From NCBI GenBank assembly GCA_963545565.1, contig CAUUJV010000010.1, positions 1 to 60,422 on the forward strand: 60,422 nt of DNA. The letters run 5' to 3'. This document shows, one piece after another, positions 25,914 to 34,072 of this stretch. Made by a program: the position numbers and the translations under genes. Below the pieces are notes generated by a model, which searched no databases, had not been told where the DNA came from, and worked only from the letters and a program-made list of their open reading frames with translations. The DNA is from CAUUJV01 sp963545565. Lineage in GTDB: Bacteria; Actinomycetota; Actinomycetes; Actinomycetales; Bifidobacteriaceae. How positions within the stretch are numbered: position 1 is the first letter of the stretch; every line of letters starts with the position of its first letter.

Positions 25914-27356
25914 ATGGGTTTGGAATCGATGAGTGGCATTGCATTAGGCATCATTATTATTTTGTTGCTTGTGGGATGGGTTCCTGTTGTCACCTTTCGT
26001 GGTATGAGCAATGCGTCACGCCATCAGGAAGACCGATATTCCCCGTCTTTGCACGTTGTTGACCTAGAAGTTGATACTCAAGAGCATGAAGATGCCGAGA
26101 ACAGTATGAAAGAGGCTGTAATGCAAGAGCACTCCACAAAGAAATATTCCAAGGACTATGTGGCACGTGTTCGTAAGGCGCGCAGGGATGCAATTCGGCG
26201 TCGTCAGATTCTCGTAGCAGCCTTGTTTGTTGCTACCGTATTTGTTGGTGTTGCTGCTGATGTGGCACATTTCTCATTCTGGTTTATGGCGATTCCAGCT
26301 GTTCTACTTGTTATTGTGCTAGGTTTAGGCGCTCGTACTTCAGCAAAGGCTCGTGCGTGGGAGGCAGAAATTACTCGGTCGCGCAAAATTGTTGACAAAG
26401 CTCAAACTGTTCGTTCCTCTAACGTGACTGATGTTGATGAAGATACTGCAAGCGGCATAATATCCGTTCAATCTAAGGTCAATCTCACTCCGACAGAGAA
26501 ATCTTATGCAAATGTGCTCATGGAACAGCGAGCTGTTGAGCAGCGTAAAGCCCGTAAAGCTCAAGAAGATGCAGAAGAATCTGCACGCCCATCGTTCAAT
26601 GTGGTTGTTGGAGCGGCAGTGTCTCAAGCAATTAATTCGTTGCGTGCCACCTCTGAATCTAAGTCAGATCACACTATCGAAGTTGAAAAAGAAGCTGGAT
26701 TGACTACTGCGGCTTTGAGTGCTGAAGATATTCAAGAGACCATTACTCGCTCCATGCGCGAAAAAGCGGCTGCTCTGGAACTGCGAGAGCGTGCAGAACG
26801 AGAGCGTATGGAACGCGAACGCGTAGAACATGAACATGTAGATCATGAGCAGGATCAGGGGAAGCAAGAAGAGACAACGACGCCTGCTGTAGACACGGTT
26901 CAGAAAGAAGCTTCCGAGAGTGTAGCAGAAATTGCCGAAAATTCAGAGCACGTTGAGGGTAAGGCTGAAGGCGAAGCCGAAGTTGAAACTGAAGTTGAAG
27001 GCGTAGAAGCTTTGATTGCTGAAATTCCAGTTGATGATTCAACCGTTGAAGTTCAGGTAATTCGGTCAACTCATGCTTTGGATGCATTTGAAATCGCTGC
27101 AGCCAATACGGCTGTTGAAGCTGAAAGCCTTGAAATTATTTCCTATAAGCAGGTTTCTAAAGCTATTGCGCCTAAGCATGAAGTGCATATTCCATCATCA
27201 GATGAAGCAGCAGACAATGTTGACAAGGATGGGGAGACTAAAGCTGAACTCATCCAGAATATTCAAGATACATTGACTCCAGTTGAGGCACCTGAAGCAT
27301 CGGAGGAATCACTAGGCGTTAACCTTGACGATGTTCTCGCTCGTAGGCGTTCGTAG
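25914..27356 (+). CDS. Three-TM protein with long acidic tail, GlpR-like architecture
   Basis: A first membrane helix lies at about residues 6-27 (ALGIIIILLLVGWVPVV), then a basic segment with YSKDYVARVRKARRDAIRRR, two further helices (about 100-145), and about 330 cytoplasmic residues very rich in Glu, Ala and Val with a short RERAERERMERE coiled region. The end reads SLGVNLDDVLARRRS. The order one helix, basic linker, two helices, long tail, and its place after a rimJ-type gene match the actinobacterial protein Rv0996/GlpR, recalled as a divisome-associated receptor for a gephyrin-like MoeA. Homology is inferred from layout only. The start is uncertain: ATG 25893, 25914 (with GGTGGAG close by) or 25929. 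Confidence 0.75.
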   Translation: MGLESMSGIALGIIIILLLVGWVPVVTFRGMSNASRHQEDRYSPSLHVVDLEVDTQEHEDAENSMKEAVMQEHSTKKYSKDYVARVRKARRDAIRRRQILVAALFVATVFVGVAADVAHFSFWFMAIPAVLLVIVLGLGARTSAKARAWEAEITRSRKIVDKAQTVRSSNVTDVDEDTASGIISVQSKVNLTPTEKSYANVLMEQRAVEQRKARKAQEDAEESARPSFNVVVGAAVSQAINSLRATSESKSDHTIEVEKEAGLTTAALSAEDIQETITRSMREKAAALELRERAERERMERERVEHEHVDHEQDQGKQEETTTPAVDTVQKEASESVAEIAENSEHVEGKAEGEAEVETEVEGVEALIAEIPVDDSTVEVQVIRSTHALDAFEIAAANTAVEAESLEIISYKQVSKAIAPKHEVHIPSSDEAADNVDKDGETKAELIQNIQDTLTPVEAPEASEESLGVNLDDVLARRRS

Positions 27357-27435
27357 ACTGTGCTAGTAGACGTCCAGTGCTTGCTGCCTAATATGAATTT
27401 TTCGAAGCTAAAGAAATTTCTTTAGGAATGAAAAT

Positions 27436-27462
27436 TTAGCACTCAAGTTGGCAGAGTGCTAA
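27436..27462 (+). promoter_or_regulatory. CIRCE operator (HrcA site) upstream of groES
   Basis: TTAGCACTC, nine bases, GAGTGCTAA: a perfect CIRCE inverted repeat 110 bases before the groES start. HrcA binding here represses chaperonin genes until heat shock. Confidence 0.97.
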
Positions 27463-27571
27463 ATTCGCGATACCATAACTCTTAGCGTTCAGTTCGGATG
27501 GGTGTTCGTCAGCCGCTCACCCCACCTCGCGCTGGCATTATTCAAACTCTTTAAGAAAGAGGAGGTCCACA

Positions 27572-27865
27572 GTGTCGATCTCACTCACACCGTTGGAAGA
27601 TAAAATTATTCTGAAGCAGGCTGCTGCAGAAACCACCACAGCTTCTGGTCTTTACATTCCAGATAACGCAAAGGAAAAGCCACAGCAGGGCGAAGTTCTT
27701 GCAGTCGGTCCTGGTCGCCGCGACGACAAGGGCGAGCGTGTTCCTATGGACGTTAAGGTAGGTGACAAGGTTCTTTATTCCAAGTATGGCGGAACTGAAG
27801 TTAACTATGGTGGCGAGGATTATTTGATTCTCTCTGCTCGCGATGTACTCGCAATTCTTAACTAA
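27572..27865 (+). CDS. groES: Co-chaperonin GroES
   Basis: GroES caps the GroEL barrel during ATP-driven protein folding. The 97-residue product has the family length and motifs: LTPLEDKIILKQA at the start, the mobile loop ETTTASGLYIPD (about 18-30), PQQGEVLAVGPG and GDKVLYSKYGGTEV (about 66-80). GTG start with AAAGAGGAGG upstream. CIRCE-controlled. No groEL follows, so groES is a separate transcription unit, as is usual in bifidobacteria. Confidence 0.98.
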   Translation: MSISLTPLEDKIILKQAAAETTTASGLYIPDNAKEKPQQGEVLAVGPGRRDDKGERVPMDVKVGDKVLYSKYGGTEVNYGGEDYLILSARDVLAILN

Positions 27866-27922
27866 TTTCTTTAGAAAATAGCTGGTTAGCTGGTTAGCTA
27901 AATTTTAAAGCTAAAATTCTTT

Positions 27923-27960
27923 AGCACCTGCTGCATGAATATTGCGGTGGGTGCTTTTTC
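27923..27960 (+). terminator. Probable terminator after groES
   Basis: AGCACC at 27923 pairs with GGTGCT at 27950, with additional imperfect pairing inside, and is followed by TTTTT. Confidence 0.65.
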
Positions 27961-28013
27961 TACTTTTTCTACTTTTTTACTTTTCTTCGTTTTTCTTTGC
28001 TTTTTCAGTTTCT
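27954..28013 (+). repeat. T-rich tract with CTTTTTCTA-type repeats
   Basis: About sixty bases, nearly all pyrimidine, made of 9-10-base units (CTTTTTCTA twice, then variants). It begins in the groES terminator T-run and may reflect slippage. Confidence 0.6.
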
Positions 28014-28095
28014 AGAATGTTGAGTTAATGGCTAGGATGTCCATATAAAGAAACTATGCAAATAGTGCTTGTGCATAATCAACTAGAGTGAATAC

Positions 28096-29181
28096 ATGAC
28101 TTTTAAGCATCGTTCTGAAATTGATACTATTCCAAGCTATAAGCAGGGCAAGGCTGCCCCAAAATCTGAAACAGGGAAAAGCTTTAAACTGTCAAGTAAT
28201 GAGAATCCATTCCATCCACTTGCAAGTGTGAAGTGCGCGTTGGAAGAAAATACATTAGGAATTATCAACCGTTATCCAGATATGAGCGGTGCTGCATTGT
28301 GTAAGCGAATTGCTGAATTTAACAATGTAAAGCCAGAGAATATTGTGCTTGGCGCTGGTTCTACGGAGACTATCACGCAGCTTGTTAATGTGCTTGCTGG
28401 GCCCGGCGATGAAGTGATTTACCCTTGGCGTAGTTTCGAAGCTTATCCAATTATCGTAACTGGTGCAGGAGCCACAAGCGTGCAGGTTCCTTTGACTGCC
28501 GAAGGTCGCCACGATATTCCAGCGATGATTGCCGCGATTAATGACAACACTCGATTGATTATTGTCAATAACCCGAATAATCCAACAAGCACTTCAGTTT
28601 CAGAAGCTGAAGTGCGCATGCTTATGGCTGCTGTGCCGAGTGATGTTGTTGTTTTGCTAGACGAAGCATATTTCCACTTCAATACAGACCCAGATGCCTG
28701 CGTTGGCCTTGACTTGTTTGAGGAATATCCAAATCTTGTTATCGCACGGACCTTCTCAAAGGCTTATGGCTTGGCGGGGTTGCGCGTGGGTTACGGCATT
28801 GCACGTCCGGAGATTGTGGATGCAATGCGTAAGGTAGCTTTGCCTTTTGGCGTTACAACTATGGCGCAAACTGCAGCAATTGCAAGCCTTGATGCCTATG
28901 ATGAACTTCACAACCGCGTGGCTCAACTTATTTCTGAGCGCACTCGTGTTATTGCTGCTCTTGAGGCTCAGGGATGGCAAATTCCAGTTCCTCAGGCTAA
29001 TTTCTACTGGTTGAAGTTAGGAGAGCGCACGGATACAGCTGCAGCATATTTTGAAAAAGCGGGACTTGCAGTTCGAGTGTTTAGTGGTGAGGGAATCCGT
29101 ATTTCAGTGGGTGAAGCTGAAGCAAACAATATAGTTATTGATGTGTGTGCAACCCTTGTGAATGAAGGCTTTCTAGAGTAA
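28096..29181 (+). CDS. HisC-type aminotransferase (histidinol-phosphate or aromatic)
   Basis: PLP-dependent class I/II aminotransferase of the HisC family. The substrate-side start KLSSNENPF, the NNPNNPT motif (about residue 153), the DEAYFHF segment (about 192) and the PLP-lysine region ARTFSKAYGLAGLRVGYG (about 217-235) are all visible. Length 361 is typical. In actinobacteria HisC paralogs outside the his operon often act as phenylalanine/tyrosine aminotransferases (Pat). No other histidine gene is present, and aromatic biosynthesis genes are elsewhere in the window, so an aromatic role is plausible but unproven. Monocistronic with its own terminator. Confidence 0.9.
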   Translation: MTFKHRSEIDTIPSYKQGKAAPKSETGKSFKLSSNENPFHPLASVKCALEENTLGIINRYPDMSGAALCKRIAEFNNVKPENIVLGAGSTETITQLVNVLAGPGDEVIYPWRSFEAYPIIVTGAGATSVQVPLTAEGRHDIPAMIAAINDNTRLIIVNNPNNPTSTSVSEAEVRMLMAAVPSDVVVLLDEAYFHFNTDPDACVGLDLFEEYPNLVIARTFSKAYGLAGLRVGYGIARPEIVDAMRKVALPFGVTTMAQTAAIASLDAYDELHNRVAQLISERTRVIAALEAQGWQIPVPQANFYWLKLGERTDTAAAYFEKAGLAVRVFSGEGIRISVGEAEANNIVIDVCATLVNEGFLE

Positions 29182-29228
29182 GACTGCATTAGGCTCATAT
29201 CAGATTTCATATTGGATTTCTGCTGTTT

Positions 29229-29260
29229 CCCTTGTGATTTAATTCACAGGGGATTTTTTT
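29229..29260 (+). terminator. Terminator after the HisC-type gene
   Basis: Stem CCCTTGTGA / TCACAGGGG followed by seven T residues. Confidence 0.9.
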
Positions 29261-29310
29261 GTATTTACTTTTGGCTCTTTTACTGAGATTACTCGGAGTG
29301 TTGAAAATGA

Positions 29311-29357
29311 CCACTAAATCTAGTGGTTCAAAAACAGTAAATAACGATATATAGTGA
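29311..29357 (+). promoter_or_regulatory. Pair of NrdR-like boxes before nrdIEF
   Basis: Box 1 is CCACTAAATCTAGTGG (29311-29326) and box 2 is TAACGATATATAGTGA (29342-29357). By my alignment each matches the remembered NrdR consensus ACACWATATATWGTGT at 12 of 16 positions. They are offset by 31 bases, about three helical turns, the arrangement typical of NrdR, a zinc/ATP-cone repressor of ribonucleotide reductase genes. Confidence 0.8.
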
Positions 29358-29468
29358 TACAAGCGCAAGTTACGATTGATTGATTCATGGATAGATTTAT
29401 GGATGATTCGTCGGTAATTCATGAGTAATTGAGCGCAATAAACTTCCGTCGATTTGAAAGGCCATCTT

Positions 29469-30026
29469 GTGACTGATTTGCAAATTTCGCAAGTTTTGCA
29501 CACCTCGCAAGTTTTGCAGGCACAGCAGCATACGGTAAACGATGAAGATGATGCTCCTAGTGTTCCAGAGTTGATTGCACAGGGCGAGCATCGTGGTGCT
29601 GTGGTCTATTTTTCATCCGCATCGGAAAATACTTCTCGCTTTATTCACAACTGCCAATTGGAGGATGAGGGAATTAACGTGTATCGCATTCCGCTTCGTC
29701 CCAAGGAAAAGCCTTTGAACGTGCGCGAGCCATATGTGATAGTTGTTCCAACCTATGGTGGTGGGAATCCAAAGAAAGCTATCCCCGTGCAGGTAAAGAA
29801 ATTCCTCAATGATCCTGAGAATCGTAAGTGGATTCGAGGTGTTATAGCAAGCGGAAACACCAATTTTGGCGAGGCGTTCTGTGCTGCGGGTGACATGATT
29901 GCGGCCAAATGCAAAGTTCCATTCATTTATTATTTCGAGCTGATGGGAACTATGGAAGATATCTCAAAGGTAAAAGCTGGAATTCCTGAGTTCTTCAAAA
30001 ATCTTCAAAACTCAGAAATCGATTAA
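29469..30026 (+). CDS. nrdI: NrdI flavodoxin for class Ib ribonucleotide reductase
   Basis: NrdI supplies the oxidant that builds the dimanganese-tyrosyl radical cofactor of NrdF. The flavodoxin part starts near residue 45 with GAVVYFSSASENT and continues with VPTYGGGNPKKAIPVQVKKF and ASGNTNFGEAFCAAGD, all family-typical. About 40 residues precede it, including a duplicated QVLxxSQVL-like element, making it 185 residues against the usual 130-150. The GTG at 29469 has GAAAGG upstream; a TTG at 29454 is less likely. First gene of nrdI-nrdE-nrdF behind NrdR-like boxes. Confidence 0.92.
   Translation: MTDLQISQVLHTSQVLQAQQHTVNDEDDAPSVPELIAQGEHRGAVVYFSSASENTSRFIHNCQLEDEGINVYRIPLRPKEKPLNVREPYVIVVPTYGGGNPKKAIPVQVKKFLNDPENRKWIRGVIASGNTNFGEAFCAAGDMIAAKCKVPFIYYFELMGTMEDISKVKAGIPEFFKNLQNSEID
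29487..29518 (+). repeat. In-frame 18-base duplication in the nrdI N-terminus
   Basis: TCGCAAGTTTTGCA occurs at 29487 and 29505, an 18-base period that keeps the frame and duplicates six residues. Confidence 0.8.
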
Positions 30027-30093
30027 AAACAGACAAAGTAAGAAAAAGCAAGAAAACCTAGAAATCAAGAAGATTAGGAATAGGAGAGAATCG

Positions 30094-32259
30094 ATGAGCG
30101 ATTCCCAAACCGCACCTTCAGCAGTGTACGACCCTTCTAAGGATTATCATTCGCTCAATGCAATGCTGAATTTGTATGACGAGAATGGCAAGATTCAGTT
30201 TGATAAGGATCTTGAAGCTGCTCGTGTGTTCGTGAATGATGAAGTCAAGGCTAATACTCCGCATTTTGCTTCAACAAAAGAGCGCTTAAATTATTTGTTT
30301 GACAATCTTTATTACAATAAAGCTGTTTTTGAGCAGTATTCTGACGAATTTCTTGATGAGATTTACCAGCGAGCAGATGATTACGGCTATGAGTTTGAAA
30401 CTTTCTTGGGTGCTTTCAAATTCTATTCTTCATATGCTTTGAAGTCATTTGATGGGAAACAGTGGCTTGAAGATTTTGGACAGCGCTGTGTAGCGGTGGC
30501 GTTGGAATTGGCTAGTGGTGATGAAAAGCAGGCTATTAATTTCCTTGATGAGATTATTTCTGGCAGATTCCAGCCGGCAACCCCTACCTTCTTGAACCTT
30601 GGTAAAGCTCAGCGTGGTGAGCCCGTTTCGTGCTTCCTTGTGCGCATTGAAGATAACATGGAATCTATTTCCCGTGGCATCAACGCGGCTTTGCAGCTTT
30701 CTAAGCGTGGCGGTGGTGTAGCTTTACTACTCAGCAATCTGCGCGAAACTGGCGCGCCTATCAAGCGTATTGAAAATCAGTCTTCTGGCGTTGTTCCAGT
30801 GATGAAGCTTCTTGAAGATTCTTTCTCCTATGCGAATCAGCTTGGTGCTCGTCAGGGTGCCGGAGCGGTGTATTTGAATGCTCATCATCCAGATATTTTG
30901 ACTTTCTTGGATACGAAGCGTGAGAATGCTGATGAAAAGATCCGCATTAAAACCTTGGCTCTTGGCGTTGTAATTCCAGATATTACGTTTGAGCTCTCCA
31001 AGAAGAAAGAACCCATGGCTCTCTTTAGTCCATATGACGTTGAGCGTGAGTATGGCAAGCCATTTGCAGATATCTCGATTACCGAGAACTACTACGACAT
31101 GGTGAAGAACCCAAACATTAAGAAGAAGTTCATTAATCCCCGTGAGTTCTTTATGACTCTGGCTGAGATCCAGTTTGAATCCGGTTATCCATATATTCTT
31201 TTCGAAGATACTGCAAATGCTGCTAACCCTATTGAGGGACGCATCACTATGAGTAACTTGTGCTCTGAGATTCTTCAGGTGCAGGAACCAAGTGTTCTTA
31301 ACGAAGATTTGACCTACAAGTATGTTGGCCGTGATATTTCCTGTAATCTTGGTTCTTTGAATGTTGCTCGCACAATGGATACTGGCTTGGGAAACACTGT
31401 TGAACAAGCTGTTCGGGCTTTAAGTGCAGTTGCGGATAACACCAATATCATCGCAGTGCCAACAATTAAGCGTGGAAATGATGAAGGGCATGCAATTGGT
31501 TTAGGTCAAATGAATTTGCATGGTTTTTTGGCGCGCGAATCTATGCATTATGGCAGTGAAGAAGCTTTGGATTTCACTGATATGTACTTTATGACAGTGG
31601 CGTATCACGCGTACAAGGCGTCTCATGCAATTGCTCAGGAGCGTGGAGCATACTTCGCATCGTTCCCAACGTCTGCCTACGCAAAGCCAGCAGGGCAGGG
31701 TAATTACTTTGATAAATACACCGATGGCAGTCGCAGTCTTGAGCCGCGGACAGAGAAGATTAAGGAACTCTTTGAGAGATTTGGTATTCATATTCCAACA
31801 GTGAGTGATTGGGAAGAACTTCGTGATGAAATTCTGAAGGATGGCATTTACAATCAGAATCTTCAGGCAGTTCCTCCGACGGGCTCAATTTCGTACATCA
31901 ATCACTCCACCAGCTCTATTCACCCGTTGGTCTCTAAGGTCGAGATTCGTAAGGAAGGTAAGCTTGGGCGCGTTTATTATCCAGCTCCTTATATGACGAA
32001 CGATAATCTCGATTATTATGCAGACGCGTATGAGATTGGTTGGAAGAAGATTATCGACACCTATGCTGAAGCAACTCAGCATGTGGATCAAGGCCTTTCT
32101 CTGACTCTTTTCTTCTCCGATACCGTCACTACTCGAGAGGTCAACAAGGCTCAGATTTACGCATGGCGCAAGGGAATTAAGTCCCTCTACTACATCCGTA
32201 TCCGTCAGGCTGCTCTTGAAGGCACAGAGGTTGAGGGCTGCGTTTCCTGCATGCTCTAG
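30094..32259 (+). CDS. nrdE: Class Ib ribonucleotide reductase large subunit NrdE
   Basis: Reduces ribonucleoside diphosphates to deoxy forms. The ATP-cone-free N-terminus is typical of class Ib. Catalytic and binding stretches are visible: PATPTFLNLGKAQRGEPVSCF (given as PATPTFLNLGKAQ, about 165, then the active-site Cys in EPVSCF), NLCSEILQ (about 388), the GLGQMNLHG region (about 470) and PTGSISYINHSTSSIHP (about 590). It ends in EGCVSCML, the redox-active Cys pair. Length 721 is normal. AGGAGAG precedes the ATG. nrdF follows 118 bases downstream. Confidence 0.97.
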   Translation: MSDSQTAPSAVYDPSKDYHSLNAMLNLYDENGKIQFDKDLEAARVFVNDEVKANTPHFASTKERLNYLFDNLYYNKAVFEQYSDEFLDEIYQRADDYGYEFETFLGAFKFYSSYALKSFDGKQWLEDFGQRCVAVALELASGDEKQAINFLDEIISGRFQPATPTFLNLGKAQRGEPVSCFLVRIEDNMESISRGINAALQLSKRGGGVALLLSNLRETGAPIKRIENQSSGVVPVMKLLEDSFSYANQLGARQGAGAVYLNAHHPDILTFLDTKRENADEKIRIKTLALGVVIPDITFELSKKKEPMALFSPYDVEREYGKPFADISITENYYDMVKNPNIKKKFINPREFFMTLAEIQFESGYPYILFEDTANAANPIEGRITMSNLCSEILQVQEPSVLNEDLTYKYVGRDISCNLGSLNVARTMDTGLGNTVEQAVRALSAVADNTNIIAVPTIKRGNDEGHAIGLGQMNLHGFLARESMHYGSEEALDFTDMYFMTVAYHAYKASHAIAQERGAYFASFPTSAYAKPAGQGNYFDKYTDGSRSLEPRTEKIKELFERFGIHIPTVSDWEELRDEILKDGIYNQNLQAVPPTGSISYINHSTSSIHPLVSKVEIRKEGKLGRVYYPAPYMTNDNLDYYADAYEIGWKKIIDTYAEATQHVDQGLSLTLFFSDTVTTREVNKAQIYAWRKGIKSLYYIRIRQAALEGTEVEGCVSCML

Positions 32260-32377
32260 ACTGCATGTTCTAGACACTGCTCGGCCGCAACTGCGCTACT
32301 CCTACTGCGGTCAGCGCTCCTCAGCGCAAAATTTAGTACGTCAAAAAATATAAAAAAGATAAGGTTAGGTACATTTC

Positions 32378-33376
32378 ATGGTCACACCCCCAATTTCCGT
32401 TCCACGTAAGCCACTTAAGTTAATCGATCGTGTGAGTGCAATTAATTGGAATCGTTTGGAAGATGACAAAGATCTCGAAGTATGGGATCGCCTCACTGGC
32501 AACTTCTGGCTGCCAGAAAAAGTTCCAGTCAGCAATGATTTGCCAAGCTGGAATGCTATGACCGAAGAAGAGCACACCCTCACGATGCGCGTGTTCACCG
32601 GTCTTACTCTTCTTGACACTATTCAGGGCACAGTTGGCGCAGTTTCCCTTATTCCAGATTCTTTGACTCCCCATGAGGAAGCTGTGTACACAAATATTTC
32701 CTTTATGGAATCTGTGCATGCAAAGTCTTACTCCTCAATTTTCTCCACGTTGGCCTCCACTAAGCAGATTGATGAAGCATTTGCGTGGAGCGAAGAGAAC
32801 GAGTACTTGCAGAAGAAGGCTCGCATTGTGCTTGATTATTACGAGGGCAATAATCCTTTGAAACGCAAGGTGGCTTCAACTCTGCTTGAGTCTTTCTTGT
32901 TCTATTCTGGCTTCTATTTGCCTATGTACTTCTCCAGTCATGCAAAGCTCACTAACACTGCAGACGTGATTCGCCTTATTATTCGTGACGAAGCAGTGCA
33001 TGGTTATTACATTGGTTATAAATATCAGAAGGGCTTGGAAGCGGCAGATCAGGTAGCTCGTGATGAAATGAGTGACTACACTTACGATCTGTTGAATGAG
33101 CTTTACGACAATGAAACCGATTATACTGAAACGCTGTATTCGGGTGTTGGGCTTGTTGAGGATGTTGAGAAATTCTTACGCTACAACGCTAATAAGGCAC
33201 TTATGAATCTTGGTTATCCGGCCTTATTTCCGGCAGATAGCACAGACGTAAATCCTGCTATTATTGCCTCTTTGAGTCCTAATGCTGATGAAAATCATGA
33301 TTTCTTCTCTGGTTCTGGTTCATCTTATGTGATGGGTAAAGCAGAAGAAACCGATGACGATGATTGGGATTTCTAA
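32378..33376 (+). CDS. nrdF: Class Ib ribonucleotide reductase small subunit NrdF
   Basis: Houses the metal-tyrosyl radical. The ferritin-like core shows INWNRLEDDKDLEVW at the start, FMESVHAKSYSSIF (about 109, metal ligands Glu and His), and IRDEAVHGYYIGYKYQ (about 202), with the radical Tyr and further ligands between them. Length 332 is typical. The ATG follows AGGTTAGG. It is the last gene of nrdIEF; the glutaredoxin-like NrdH usually found in front of nrdI is absent here. Confidence 0.97.
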   Translation: MVTPPISVPRKPLKLIDRVSAINWNRLEDDKDLEVWDRLTGNFWLPEKVPVSNDLPSWNAMTEEEHTLTMRVFTGLTLLDTIQGTVGAVSLIPDSLTPHEEAVYTNISFMESVHAKSYSSIFSTLASTKQIDEAFAWSEENEYLQKKARIVLDYYEGNNPLKRKVASTLLESFLFYSGFYLPMYFSSHAKLTNTADVIRLIIRDEAVHGYYIGYKYQKGLEAADQVARDEMSDYTYDLLNELYDNETDYTETLYSGVGLVEDVEKFLRYNANKALMNLGYPALFPADSTDVNPAIIASLSPNADENHDFFSGSGSSYVMGKAEETDDDDWDF

Positions 33377-33467
33377 AAGTAAAAACAAAAAAAGATGTAG
33401 GAAAATGAGATTTCCTTCACAAAAATTAAAAATTTGCTATCTTTTACTATTTTTCGGGCGAGTCGAC

Positions 33468-33496
33468 TTGCACAAAATTTAATTTAATGGCATGAT
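33468..33496 (+). promoter_or_regulatory. Probable promoter of the tRNA-Tyr/Thr/Met-rpmG unit
   Basis: TTGCAC at 33468-33473 and CATGAT at 33491-33496 are separated by 17 bases, placing transcription start about 25 bases before tRNA-Tyr. Both hexamers match four or more consensus positions. Confidence 0.55.
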
Positions 33497-33528
33497 AGCA
33501 AAGTTGCCGTTCGCGAGTGAGTGGCAAT

Positions 33529-33610
33529 GGCGGATTTCCCAAGTGGTCAAAGGGAGCTGACTGTAAATCAGCCGCTTCGTGCTTCAGTGGTTCGAATCCA
33601 CTATCCGCCA
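33529..33610 (+). tRNA. tRNA-Tyr (anticodon GUA)
   Basis: Acceptor GGCGGAT / ATCCGCC, anticodon stem-loop CTGACTGTAAATCAG with anticodon GTA, a long variable arm (class II), and T-arm AGTGGTTCGAATCCACT. Confidence 0.97.
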
Positions 33611-33611
33611 C

Positions 33612-33683
<72 letters not shown>

Positions 33684-33688
33684 CGCAT

Positions 33689-33762
33689 AGCGGGATAGCT
33701 CAGCTGGCTAGAGCGTACGACTCATAATCGTAAGGTCGAGAGTTCGAGTCTCTCTCTCGCTA
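33689..33762 (+). tRNA. tRNA-Met (anticodon CAU, elongator)
   Basis: Acceptor AGCGGGA / TCTCGCT, anticodon loop ACTCATAATC with anticodon CAT, T-arm GAGAGTTCGAGTCTCTC. The first pair is A-T, unlike the C-A mismatch of initiator tRNA, so an elongator is most likely. A lysidine-type tRNA-Ile(CAU) cannot be excluded by eye. Confidence 0.92.
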
Positions 33763-33802
33763 CTCATGGCTTCGGCCTAAGGAACTAATTGGAAGGTGAA
33801 CA

Positions 33803-33970
33803 ATGGCAAAAAGCGCCGATATTCGTCCTGGCATTACGCTGGCGTGCACCGTTTGCAAAGAGCGTAATTACATTACGACCAAGAATCGTCGTAATACTCC
33901 AGATCGTCTTGAGCTTCAGAAGTTCTGCCCACGCTGTGGAAAGCAGACCGCTCATCGCGAGACTCGCTAA
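33803..33970 (+). CDS. rpmG: 50S ribosomal protein L33, zinc-binding type
   Basis: A 55-residue protein beginning MAKSADIRPGITLACTVC. Two CxxC pairs (CTVC at 15-18, CPRC at 42-45) mark the zinc-containing paralog; the middle NYITTKNRRNTPDRLEL stretch is canonical L33. TTGGAAGGTGAAC precedes the ATG. It directly follows the tRNA cluster, an arrangement common in actinobacteria (tRNA-Thr/Met then rpmG), and is probably co-transcribed with it. Confidence 0.97.
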   Translation: MAKSADIRPGITLACTVCKERNYITTKNRRNTPDRLELQKFCPRCGKQTAHRETR

Positions 33971-33995
33971 GACTTTAAGCTCGTAGAAGCTTCAA

Positions 33996-34028
33996 AGAGT
34001 CCAGCTTCGGCTGGGCTCTTTTGTTTTT
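33996..34028 (+). terminator. Terminator after rpmG
   Basis: Stem AGAGTCCAGC / GCTGGGCTCT with a TTCG loop, followed by TTTTGTTTTT. Confidence 0.93.
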
Positions 34029-34072
34029 CTACCTGTATATCTAAATACCTGAATATTTTGTAAGCTGGAACC

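Noticed and set aside
33689..33762. tRNA-Met as initiator tRNA
   Set aside because: The first acceptor pair is A-T instead of the C-A mismatch of bacterial initiators.
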